Assembly (NCBI GenBank): GCA_910589415.1
Contig: OU342632.1
Location: forward strand, 38,391,637 to 38,455,636
Source: Malachius bipustulatus
Taxonomy: Eukaryota > Arthropoda > Insecta > Coleoptera > Melyridae
Direction: 5' to 3'
DNA length: 64,000 bases
In this document: positions 50,270 through 61,273 of the stretch, in pieces
Layout: every line of letters starts with the position of its first letter
How positions within the stretch are numbered: the first letter of the stretch is position 1
The notes under the pieces: generated by a model
What the model was told of the DNA's origin: nothing
Seen by the model: only the letters and a program-made list of their open reading frames with translations
The model's database searches: none
Translations under genes and position numbers: made by a program

Positions 50270-50742
50270 TGATAATTTTATTTGCAGTTTAATATTTCAC
50301 ATAGTTACACGCAATGACGCAAATCAGAATATCTCGGAAACGGACGCTTCTGGGCAAATGAAACAAGTGTACCTTTTTTGTGGTATTTGAACCAATAATA
50401 CTAAAAACCAAATAAAAATGGGAAAAAACCCAACAGCAACTTTTTTTTTGGGGGAAAAAGTGTCACATGACCCCCAATTCTACGCCACTGGATTGTTCAA
50501 ATGCGACAAAATTTTGTCCGTTTACGGTCCTTATTATGTAGTAGATGTCTACCAAAAATGAATTAAATAGTTCAACCCAGTTAGAAGATACGATCAAATA
50601 AGTGTTTTCCAAATCGACCCTTTCACACCCTGTATCTTGTTAGGGAAGCACTTTTGGAAAAAAAGTTATTCTTGGTTTTCGTATTATTTTGACAGTAGGT
50701 ACACCCCGTATCATTTATGGTACTCATTACTGAATCACCTTG
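50270..50742. repeat. Right terminal inverted repeat
   Basis: Complement of 48556-49017, with a short insertion near its inner end (TTTGCGTCAT in complement). The transposase promoter must lie in or just inside this arm, because the start codon is 77 bp away. Confidence 0.92.
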
Positions 50743-50744
50743 TA

Positions 50745-53700
50745 TAATAGTGGCTGTAAGAATTATAATCATTTTTGCATAATGGAAACTCATTGGACGA
50801 ATTATTACTGTCTCATTAAATTGCAACAATTAATTTCAATTCCAGGAATACAAATTAATTGAAGTCGGAATAGTAAGCGAAAAATTTTTGCGGTTTTAAT
50901 TAAACAACAACAAAATTTAAAAATAATATAATTTTATGACAGAAAGTAATACGAATAAATAATTGTAACTTTGATGGAAAACAATTTGATAAGATAACAA
51001 AAACCCCGCTCTATATTGTAAAAGCAAACAAACTATAACACACACTACTGGCGGCCTGTTTGTTTATATTAATTGATACATCGGTTTGTCAATTAAGTTG
51101 TTACGCGAAATCAAATTTGTCAGTTTCGAGTTCGCAAAGTGAAACGCATGATTGCATTTTGTGTCAACTGCGTGGGTTGTTCGTCATATGATAAAGGCAC
51201 GTGGATCCGATCCATTCAACTCTTTTACATAATGACACAGTGGGACAGCTCTCGAAAATCCGCCAAATTTGCGAAACGTTTATTCAAATGACCCTCCGTC
51301 GAAGGCGAGGCAGTGGAGCGGCACTTAGGGGATACAGGGTGAATGAAATTAAAGTTAAACTCCTGTATATTAACGCGAGATGACTGAAGACGTGCCGGGA
51401 AAATTAAAACAGGGCAACGGACAGGAGCTAGACGGGGATTTTTACAGTTCCTTAGAGCGCTTAATTTCGGGTGGAGCGTCGCGAAAGGAAAATACGGTCC
51501 TTTCTGAAACACTTATCTCGAGTTCAAATTGAGAGAAGTGATAATGGCATCCTTGGCGCAATTATTTCCTCACTTCATCTATCCACTTTGGCTCGCCACG
51601 TAATAGCGTCCCTGCCTCGAGCACTCTAACGAAAAAACCCAGCTTATTTTGTCAACGTTATAACACCTAGTGCCATAAAAATTACGAAATTCTTTCCAAC
51701 CTCCTATAGTGTGTCTGAGGATAACGCACCAGGACGTATAAATGTTACTTTTAAGACTCTTATTAGGAAATTCTACAAACGTCCTGGTAAAAATAACTGA
51801 ATGTGGAAGGTCTTTCGATTATGAACAGCCTTATCCGTCATCCTTATTTTGTATGGAGGGTTTTAAAAAATAAGATTGTAAAATATTTGAGGAGATAATA
51901 GTATGAACAAAAATAAACAAACAAAATTTAATGAACATGGGCGGTACCTACTGCAAAGCGGTTTGGTAGATGTGGACGGGTTTCCAATGATAAAAAATTA
52001 AGACTCTATTGATTCTCAATTTCAGATTTTTTCTCAAATTGTTGTTAGGCATGTCAACTATTTTCTTACTGGGCACCGAAATTTGTTTTTACTAAAACTT
52101 CAAGGCATCATTTAAGAAAGAGTCGATAGAAAAACGTCATAGATTGCGGACTATAAATCTATAAAGTTTAATAGAGGAATTTAACATTAAAATTATTGAT
52201 TATTGAAAAAATATTGACAAGTTGTTGAACAAAATTGACAAAAAAAGGGATACAGTAAAAGAGAAATTCTGTAATTGTCGTAGATAAAAATAAAATAAAA
52301 TGTCCTGACGGTTACAGCAATGTCCAGTTCAAAAGCGCTGGAGTTAGCAACATGAAACTCGACGAGCAAATTCCTTATAAGCATGACGTAATATCATCTA
52401 AAATCCGATTGTTCCAAACTCCACCTCAATATTATGGAGGTCAAAGGGCACAGCATATTTTCAGAAATTATTTAAAATTCTCAACTTCCCTTCAGCTTGT
52501 CTTTTGTTTTTGATCTTGAAAATTTTAAATAACCTTATCTAACGGGAAGAGGATAATTATTTTCATGATTCAAGAATAATTTCGATCCATCTAGGCATAT
52601 TAATGCCAGGATTTCCTGAGAATTGGAAGTTTAACCCCTAGAGGTTCGAAAATGTTGAAAGATTATCCTAATCTCTAGGACAGGTGAGATATTATGCGGG
52701 CTTTACATGAAAAGCTTATAATCATGAAAATGTCTTGAAAAATCGATGCTCTCTTTTGATAGGTTTGATTATATTTTTTTTTATAAAAAAATCATTTTGT
52801 TTACCACACTTTCTAAAATTAAATAGCTACCCATGTAAAGTAATCGTTTTGAGAAAAGGAATATTTTTCATAATTTCATTTATTTTAATTTCAACGAATG
52901 TCACATCGACTATTTATTTCAAACGTAATAATCCTGTTGAAAAAGAGAATATCGTATTTCTCATGAAACCCTCGAGTCGAATGAAGTTGCAAGGACGGGT
53001 TTTTACCAACCATCAGAGAAGAGGGAGGAGTCGTCTTTCCACGACGAAGTCCTTGTTATGTCAATAATGACTTCTCAAGTTAACAACTCGCTACCAACTT
53101 CTATTCCGGTCCCCCATAAACCCCAACTTTGGCGTAATTCTTTCATGACCGCTGTCGTCGTCGACTTTATGAATTACTGCGTCGCGAAAGAAGAACGAAC
53201 CAGAACTGTGCTGCCAGAAAATTTTCAGAAAAATTGTTTTAATATGCAAATGAAAGATAGGCACCGTAATTTAGGGTTTAAGGTTGGGGGATGGTCTTGT
53301 GTACAAAATAAACCACTAGCAACTCGTGACTTCTGATTGGAATTTAGAATGTATAATAATCATAAGTCCTGGGAATTTGAGAAGAGATAGTTTATTCAGG
53401 AATCAATATTTAGTGATAATTAGCATTTTTCTCGTGCCGCGCACTAACAATTTCTTTAAAGAGCATAAAAATCATAAAAAACGGCTATGAAAGCGAAGTT
53501 ACTGAAAACAAAGACACGAATATTTTAATGCTGAATTTAATAGAAGCAAAATACTTGTAAGAGAAAAGAAGTCTCCAAAATCCGCTTTGTAAACACTCAT
53601 AAAAAATTAAGCTTGGGCTAAAGCAGCTCCACTCAATCAACGCGATGAAATTTTGACGTTCTACAAAAATTTTCCCAGTGCAAGCTTTCTCATCTACTCA

Positions 53701-54800
53701 ACGATTTAAATGTATAAGACGCGTTTAATGGCGGTCTACATTTTCTAAGTTTTTTTTTATTTCAATACCCTGTGAAAGTATTTATTCTATTGTATTTTAT
53801 GTAATATTATATAAATAATGAAAAATAATTATTGGCTCTTTGAATATGAATACAATGAACACTGTGAAGGGTTTCCATGCATTGACACATTAATTCGAGT
53901 TGAGAATTTTCCAGACGTGCGCTCCTGTAATACGCAGTGTAATGCCTCGCCCCACTTTTTGAAGTTTTATGCCTCCAAGCGACACTCTCTAAAAAAATAA
54001 TATTAAATTAGTTGTTTAGCTCGCCAGCTACTTTTTTATTACTTAGCAGGGTAATTTTTTGGAATTTCCTTACCATACCATAGGGGTTGATACGATACTT
54101 CACGTGAATTAGGCTGCAAGAATATGGTCGAGCCTTTTACCTTTTTAGAAGTCACTAAATATTTAAGTAGCGTGAAAATTCGAGCCAACTTTATTAGGAA
54201 AAGTTTTTGCCAAATCATCTGTTTACCTCCGGAATGTTTTTCTTACGTCAATTAATTAATATTATCTACATTTCATTAAAATAATATCATTATGTGATAA
54301 AGTTAAAGACTGATGCATTCTTATATTGATGTATTTCGACTGTTACTATGATTATTAATGACATACGCGTTTAATTCTTCGACTTTATCCTGTGAGTATT
54401 CTTGAAACAACAATCGGGTAAATTGCTGATCAAAAAATTTGGTTTCAGACACCCATAAAAAAAAATCCTCTCTAAACTAGTCATGATAAAAGATATAATA
54501 AGATGAAACCAAACCAAAGATATGTCGAAAATAACTGGTAAACAGCACAAATTTTATTGATAAACATGCAGAAACCTCGAGCTAGACAGGGTGTCATTGA
54601 GGCGCACCTATAAATACACAGGCATTCTTTAAATAATATCCAGTCTTGACGAAAAAATTCTTTGGTGCATAATAGATATCAATGACGTACCTTACGAATA
54701 TTCCTTCAGGTGGAAAAGGTGCAAAGATCATAAGCACAGAAGCAGGTGCTTAGTGATTAGGTGCTGGAGTACAGTGATTAATCATAGTGGTTATCTTATA
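50745..54800. other. Gene-free stretch
   Basis: No exon recognised. A GC-richer part at 51200-51550 contains ATACAGGGTGAATG, an element-like end without a partner. Short open frames at 52735-53067, 53058-53336 and 53818-54000 show no family motif. GACAGGGTGTCATT near 54588 is another isolated terminus-like word. Confidence 0.45.
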
Positions 54801-54802
54801 TA

Positions 54803-55849
54803 CAGACTGTCCCAGAGGAAAGGGGGCATCCTTTTAAGGTAAAATATTTACTTGATTTTAAGACAAAAAGTCTTAATGAACCTACCCTCTAATATGAGTA
54901 TTAACGAAGTGACAGGATGTTTAATATACCAAAAAAAATCACATTTTTTTAATAACTCCGAAACGACTTAATATTTTTTAATGAAGATTTTTGTGTCGTT
55001 TTTCCATTAATTAATTTAATTTTACAGCAATAATAACATGTTTGTAATTTGAACCAGGGAAGTACGATAGATTTTTTTTACCCCCTAATTTTTACGTTAT
55101 AGGATAAATTTAATTTTGACACTATTTTTACAAAAGCTCTTTTACATGTCTGGCACAAAAAATGCACAGTTTGGTAGGTAAATTCTCACCAATTTTTAAG
55201 ATTAGTACGATTTAGACATTCGAGAAGGACAAAATTTTATAGGTTTTCGTCAATATTTTTTAACTTTTTGGAACAGTTTACATATTATGTAAACTGTTCC
55301 AAATATTTGACGTGAGGCTTCCTCGTCTCCAGATCGATCGATCACGAAAAAATTCTAACCACGTTACCTATTTAATTTTAGAATTAGGTAAATATGACTG
55401 AACTTTCACCTATGTAATTATACCTACATATTATCTCACAAACTGTTGAGAATTTACCCACCAAATCGTTTACCTTTTCTGAACCAGAAATGTATGGTAT
55501 TTTTGGAAAAATATGTCAAAACCAAAATTTATTCAGTGGCGTAAAGATTGGTTGGTAAAAAATTTGGACCACTATCTACAGTAATACGTCCCTGATTCAA
55601 ATTACACAGAGTGTTGAATTAGACTAAATAAAAAAATGACACAAAAAATTCAGTCGTCTCGGAGTTATTAAAAAGATGTATTTTTCTTGTACATTGAAAT
55701 ATATACTTAGTAATATTATAATATATTATACACCTATAGCAACTTCGTTAATACTCAACTTAGAGGGTAGGTTCATTTAGACTTTTTGTCTTAAAATCAA
55801 GTCAATATTCCACCTTAGAAATTTGTCCCCTTTATTCTGAAACACCCTG
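54803..55849. mobile_element. Long foldback element, CAGGGTGTTTCAG-type ends, TA flanks
   Basis: The left end reads CAGACTGTCCCAGAGGAAAG; the right end, as complement, CAGGGTGTTTCAGAATAAAG. TA stands outside both (54801-54802 and 55850-55851). Arms of about 410 bp remain recognisable as complements, for example TTGATTTTAAGACAAAAAGT near 54852 and its partner near 55785, and GGTAAATTCTCA near 55180 and its partner near 55450. The centre holds a perfect hairpin. It is non-coding. The arm divergence implies an older insertion than the transposon at 48556-50742. Confidence 0.75.
55267..55303. other. Perfect 18-bp palindromic hairpin at element centre
   Basis: TTTGGAACAGTTTACATA (55267-55284) pairs exactly with 55286-55303 around a single unpaired base. 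It lies near the midpoint of the foldback element and is much better conserved than the arms around it. Confidence 0.85.
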
Positions 55850-55851
55850 TA

Positions 55852-57168
55852 TATCTGTTATTCAACAGATGATTCATTAGCACTAGATAATTCGTTGAGA
55901 TTCTGCATGGAAATATACCTAATTCGGAAGCGAACTAAAGTCGGATGCTAGAACCTGTTGCTCTTGTAGTCACAGAGTCTATCTCTCCGCTTCATAGAGC
56001 ATTTTCTGATAAGTCTCTCAAATACTGCCTTATTTTAGCACTGGTTGAATTGATTGCACCAGAACATTCAAAAGGCATCTCTAGATCTAGACTAGCACTT
56101 CTTCTACTCAATGAACAAACGATTTTATTTATTTTAACTCTCAAATTATTTTGTAAATGAATAAGAAAGAAAACTTTAGTCGATCTAAAGGTGGTCGACG
56201 TGTAAAAAAAAAAGTGCTAATAAAACCGCCTAAATGCAGCATAAATGTGCTGTCATTTTAGGACAAGGTTAAATTGCCCTAGTACGTGTTGTTATATATA
56301 TATTAACTTGATTTCATATACCTAAAGCTGAATACTCAAATATTATCCACTTTGGGGAATTGTCCCAATATCATCTAATAACAGAATATTAACTTCCCTT
56401 ACTGGCAACATAAATAATCGGGTATTGTTATTGTTGTGTAGCAGCGGATAACCGCAGCACTTATGACGATTTGATTGTGCTTAACTCGATTTGAGATATA
56501 ATATTGGTCATTATACATGCACTGCATGATGCGAAATTCAGTCTGATTCTCCCGAAACTTATGACATTGCAGCTTTCAAGTATTCTCAACTGATTTTTGT
56601 TTTTTTATATAGTTACCCACTTAGCTAGCTAGTTGTAACGTTATGTAAAATTTTGTTACATGCTACTTCTGTATTATTGATTACTAGGACCGCTTCCTAT
56701 ATAAAACTCGTCCTTCGTTCCAGAGTAGTAAGGACGAAATCAAAAATTTGTAAGCCTCATCAGCATAATCTCACGGTGAAGTGAAAATTCTTTAGGGAAT
56801 TCATTACAGTCTTCATTTTTTTCTGAAAGTGCCAACCGCATATTTCTTAGAAATTGTATATTTATGTATCCATAGATTTATTATTGCCTGTTTACAGTTT
56901 TTTTTTTTTTTAGTTTTCTAGTTTATATTGTCGCCGCCTTACCCTCTCGTTTCCTCTCGTACTCTTCTCTCTCTCTCTCTCTCTCCATCTCTCTCTCTCT
57001 CTCTCTCAATCAAACTCAACCTCCCATCCCTATCCCTTTTGTTAATTTTTTTCTTTTCATTGACAATGGATACATCAAAGTAGTTACTTGACACGTTAGT
57101 CAAGGGAGGGAGTTGGCTAAAAATCTTGTGTGTACCTACTGGAAATTCAGAAAGACGTAAATAGTCTG
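55852..57168. other. Non-coding stretch with a microsatellite
   Basis: No gene recognised. It contains the CT microsatellite listed separately and a run of T at about 56899-56911. Confidence 0.45.
56963..57007. repeat. (CT)n microsatellite
   Basis: About 45 bp of CT dinucleotides with one CCAT interruption. The arginine/glutamate-rich minus-strand open frame across it is a product of the repeat, not a gene. Confidence 0.9.
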
Positions 57169-57169
57169 T

Positions 57170-58262
57170 AATCCACAACGTGGCGAAGCATCCAGCTATG
57201 TGCTTGTGTTGAAGTTGAAAAAACAGCTGGATATTGCTCTCATCTAATAAGAAACCTAGCTCTAGAAAGAATTGGCACCATTATAGGTCTATAGGAAATT
57301 CATTTGGTAAGATAGTGGGAGTCGGCTCGGATCAATCGCCGAGAGCCTGCAGAAACACCATAAATTACCTTTCACTCTCAGGTTACTGCAACCGAGATGT
57401 GACAGCAGTCCAAATAATAGCCCCGGTGGAGAACGACAAGACGGAATTCATCATCTGCTCGGTTTACTTCCTCGGCGACGGGTCTGCTGAACAACCTCCT
57501 CCACCCATAATACTTGGTATCCCACTGCGAGAGGAACAACGTCCACCTCATCGTCGTATGTGACGCGAATTCCCACCACGCGGCTTAGGGAAGAACCAAC
57601 ACCAACGACAGAGGTTAGCCACTTTACAAGTATCTAGTTGGCAAAAGACTGGTGTATTAAATAACATCGGCTCTAATACAACTTTCGTCACGAATAATAG
57701 ACAGGAGTTTCTAAACATTACGCTCAGCTCCTCTTTTATGAAAAACGAGATAGTCAATAATTGGAAGTCTGAAACGTCTTGTTTAGATCACAGGCATATC
57801 TTCCAAATTTGAACCGGTCGTAGACCTGTGGTACAATGTGGTACGCAACCCTAGAAGAACAGATTTGCAGGGATCTCTACAATCTCTACAAGTTCGCTGC
57901 ACATAACACGAAAACAGTCCACTAAAGGTGAAGAGAAACAACAGAAATGTTGACTGATGGAACTAAAGACTTAAAAAAACGAAGAAAAGAAGTTCGACGA
58001 CTCTTTAATCGGGCTAAGGAGACGGGCAACTTGGAAAAATATAAATGTTCTCTAACTGAAAACAGACTATCTAAACGGGAGTCTTAGAGGAGGTCCTGCG
58101 AGAGCATAAGTGATCTGCCTAGCAGTATCATAGAATCCACATAAGATACTCTCAATGTTTCCGGTACAGACGCTTGGTTTGTTGAAATTACCTTAACGGC
58201 TCTTACACGGACACCATCGAAGAAACGATAGAGATCTTAAGAGATGCTCACTTCTCAGGTCT
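57170..58262 (+). pseudogene. R1-like non-LTR retrotransposon: endonuclease and linker, broken
   Basis: An apurinic-type endonuclease region is readable in pieces. Near 57173 come RGEASSYVLVLKLKKQLDIA and stops; then INYLSLSGYCNRDVTAVQI and VENDKTEFIICSVYFLGDGS (57360-57490); then the catalytic block VVCDANSHHAA, where the usual Trp of AAWG is a TAG stop (about 57549-57590); later TFVTNNRQEF and LDHRHIF (about 57680-57800), equivalent to the family's S-DH motif. A pre-RT linker follows, ending LPDGSYTDTIEETIEIL-type residues near 58190-58260. The reverse transcriptase is absent: sequence identity stops abruptly at about 58262. The arrangement fits R1/Jockey-group elements; R1-like is my best guess. 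It is non-functional. Confidence 0.8.
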
Positions 58263-60427
58263 GTATTTTTAGTATTTTTACAAAGTATGTACTAACAATA
58301 CGTCAAAATAGTTTGATAATAGACAACAATTATTTTAGTTAACATGGAAACTATTTTATGTACTATACAGAGGTATGATGGTCAGCCACCAGGTCCATTA
58401 CCTACATAAAATTAAACTTTGAATTGAAAAGACGTGATTCAGGGATATATTTTGCTGGTTTGATGGTAAGATTTATAAAAAGGCAAACTTGTTTGAAAAT
58501 ATCAAACTTCTTCAAATAATATTATTTTACGTCTGACTTAAATTTGAAACTATAAAAATTTTTATCGATTCAATAAGAATGAAATGAATGAATGAAGAAT
58601 GGCGTAACTGATAGTTGTATCCTCCTACAAGACCTTCTTGAGAAATAGCATTTTTCAGGAAGGTGAAAGGATGAAGCGCAGACACTTTACGATAGCATAA
58701 AAGTGTCGCTAGAGCCGCCTCCCATGCCTCAATGCGGGCATTTATTGTCGCTAATGGACTGTAAAATGTCCGCACGCGACTTTACCAGTTCCGATAAACA
58801 ACAATAATAAAAGGCCACGCCATGAACATGATGTGTGTCTGATCCAAGTGCGATAACGTGCGTTTGACAATGAAGCTCTCCTTCTATGGAGACATTGTCT
58901 CCTCCAATATACTGTTCTCCAAAGACAATTATAAAGATATACGAGCACCAATGAGAGCATGTGCGTTTATCAAATCACTGGTGGTTTCTTTATGTATTTT
59001 AGTGTTTATCCATTTGAACGTAATGCACGCTATATCATGTAGGGGAGAGAAGAAGTATTAACGTGTGTCTAGTTATTGGGGAAAGTAATTGAAAACGTCT
59101 CAATTAAATAATTTTTCCGTTTATATATTTTTTATGACAATAAACCATGTAAAGCGATTTCTGCAAAAAAATCCAGCTTGCTTTAAAGTCTCAGCATTAT
59201 TGTGGTATTAGAATATAATGAATCTGAGAATCATGAAAATTACATCAAAGTCAAATATATCAGGTACGAATAATTGTGACCATTATTCAGGTAGTCAGCA
59301 CTCAACTGCCAGGAACATTATTACTCCTGACCATCAGTTAAGTAGATTCCACTAGTCCATGAATTGAATTTAAGCCGCTTTCATCGTCAAATTACATGTC
59401 ACGATCAGGAACATAACTGCAGATTATGTAATCACCATAATGATCGTTTATTCTGAAACAGATATCCAAAGATATTGTTCAATATTAATGGGAAGGCAGA
59501 GATTTTGCTGAGATATTCCTTGACCACCTTTAGGGTGGCAGCCGGTGCTTAAAACAGTAATAGTCGATGGCTCAAAGAAAGATTAAACGGTTTACAAGAC
59601 GATAAGATTTGAATCAACTTAAATGAAATAACGAAAACAGTATAAGTAACTAGAGACGCTCATGAGGCCTTTATGCAAATAATGCTCCAATATGTATGAA
59701 ATTTTTATGCTGGGGCGAAAGGAAAGGTATGTCGCTCGCTCCAAACAAGGCATGTGGGCAGAAAATGAATTCTTGGGTGTATTCTCAAGAACCCTCTAGT
59801 GTTTAAAACTAGCATGAACGATCCCACAGGAGTGAGAGTCGTTTAAGAAAAATGCGGCAAATAATAGTATATCGATTTATTAGGGAATATAAAACATAAT
59901 ATTTTTTTAAAGGAAGTAAATTCCCTAAATATAATTATTTATTTATCAAGCACATGCAGGAATTTTGACCTGCTTTAATGAAACCCCTCAGCACGAGACA
60001 ATGGAAAAATACTGTTACGTTTAGAACTTTGACCCCGCCATAAGGTGTTCAATTCGACACTTGATGGCTGCCGCTCTTGCCGTATAGTATTACACATATC
60101 AGCGAGTTATTATAAACATTATGACTTCATCATGCTAATACTGTGAATGCTCTAACGACGCATTGTTCTTAGAATTCTATGCCTGGACAAATACACTTTA
60201 AATGAGACTTCTAGAAAATTTCTACCATCTCCTATTGCATATAATTGCCTGAGGAAGTGTATCCAGTCTTGAAATGTATTTAGCGGTGTACAAAATAAGT
60301 AACTACTGAAAATGAACTGTGCTAATAAATGAACCTCTTTATAAAAAAATATTAACGACTACTTTGTGTTAGATGAGCAAAAAGTGTTGAGCCAAGAAGT
60401 GTAAATATATAATTAGACAATTAGTAT
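58263..60427. other. Non-coding stretch
   Basis: No element recognised. A plus-strand frame at about 58950-59059 would encode a hydrophobic, signal-peptide-like stretch (MRACAFIKSLVVSLCILVFI) with a possible donor soon after. Without a partner exon it is only a curiosity. Confidence 0.35.
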
Positions 60428-61273
60428 CAGTGTGTGTCACAGGCATGGTACACCCCCTTTTTTTCTTTATTTTTGGAGATAATTTTTTGAAATTTGGTAC
60501 GTCGCATATTCTCGATAGAGCGCACTTTTTAGCAGAAAATTGAATTTTTTTCCACATCCGGTTTTTCCGGAAGTGTTACCAACTTTTTAGTTTTAAATGG
60601 GACACCCTATATATTATTATATTTTTGGATTCTATACATTTGTACGAATCCAGCAATACCACATAAGTACCATTTTAAATGTCAAATTTGTTTTTATTTA
60701 ATTTTTTATTTCTCAATTATAGTGTTCCATGACTTCAGTTATGTTCGTCACAGATGCAAAATGGTTACACCAAAATGTCCCTTATTGGAAGTACTAGCAG
60801 ATGGTACCTCGGTACCAATATGGTACCATTTGAAAAAAATGAATTCAGCTCAAAAAATCATTCCGGTGCGCATTATTTATCCATAAATCGCTTAATTTAT
60901 TATTTTGAACAAAAATTCGATTTTTCTAGCATTAGATGATCCAATTGGAGTAAAACGAAATAGTCATGGCACACTATAATTGAGAAATAAAAAATTAAAT
61001 AAAAGCAAATTTGACATTTAAAATGGTAGGTACTTATGTGGTATTGTTGTATTTGTACAAATGTATAGAATCTAAAAATATAATAATATATAGGGTGTCC
61101 TATTTAAAAATAAAAAGTTGGTAACATTTCCGGAAAAATCGGATGTGTAAGAAAATTCAATTTTCTGCTAAAAAGTGCGCTCTATCGAGAATATGCGACG
61201 TACCCAATTTCAAAAAATTATCTCCAAAAATAAAGAAAAAAATGGGGGTGTACCATGCCTATGACACACACTG
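60428..61273. mobile_element. Foldback element with CAGTGTGTGTCA ends
   Basis: The left end is CAGTGTGTGTCACAGGCATGG and the right end its complement with one difference. TAT stands outside both ends (60425-60427 and 61274-61276), so a TA or TAT target duplication is possible. Arms 60428-60732 and 60964-61273 are complementary with few mismatches, for example AAAAAGTGCGCTCTATCGAG in the right arm. The centre of about 230 bp is unique and non-coding. A block containing GGGACACCCTATATATTATT is shared with the element at 1229-2047. Confidence 0.78.

Larger units (their letters stand above)
48556..50742 (-). mobile_element. Intact Tc1/mariner-superfamily transposon with ~460-bp inverted repeats
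   Basis: A 2187-bp element that begins CAAGGTGATTCAGTAATGAG and ends in the exact complement of that word. TA borders each end (48554-48555 and 50743-50744), the hallmark target duplication of the superfamily. The two terminal arms are long (about 462 and 473 bp) and nearly identical; the clearest difference is about 10 extra bases near the inner end of the right arm. Between them lies one uninterrupted transposase gene on the minus strand. Everything needed for movement appears present, and the near-identical arms and undamaged gene suggest recent activity. Confidence 0.93.

Noticed and set aside
53818..54000. 60-codon frame with four cysteines
   Set aside because: The cysteine spacing fits no secreted-peptide family I know, and no signal peptide is encoded.
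56939..57178. 79-codon minus-strand frame rich in Arg and Glu
   Set aside because: It is produced by translation of the CT microsatellite.
58858..59061. Secreted-protein first exon
   Set aside because: A hydrophobic signal-like stretch and a weak donor are present, but there is no second exon or promoter evidence. It is noted only within the region description.
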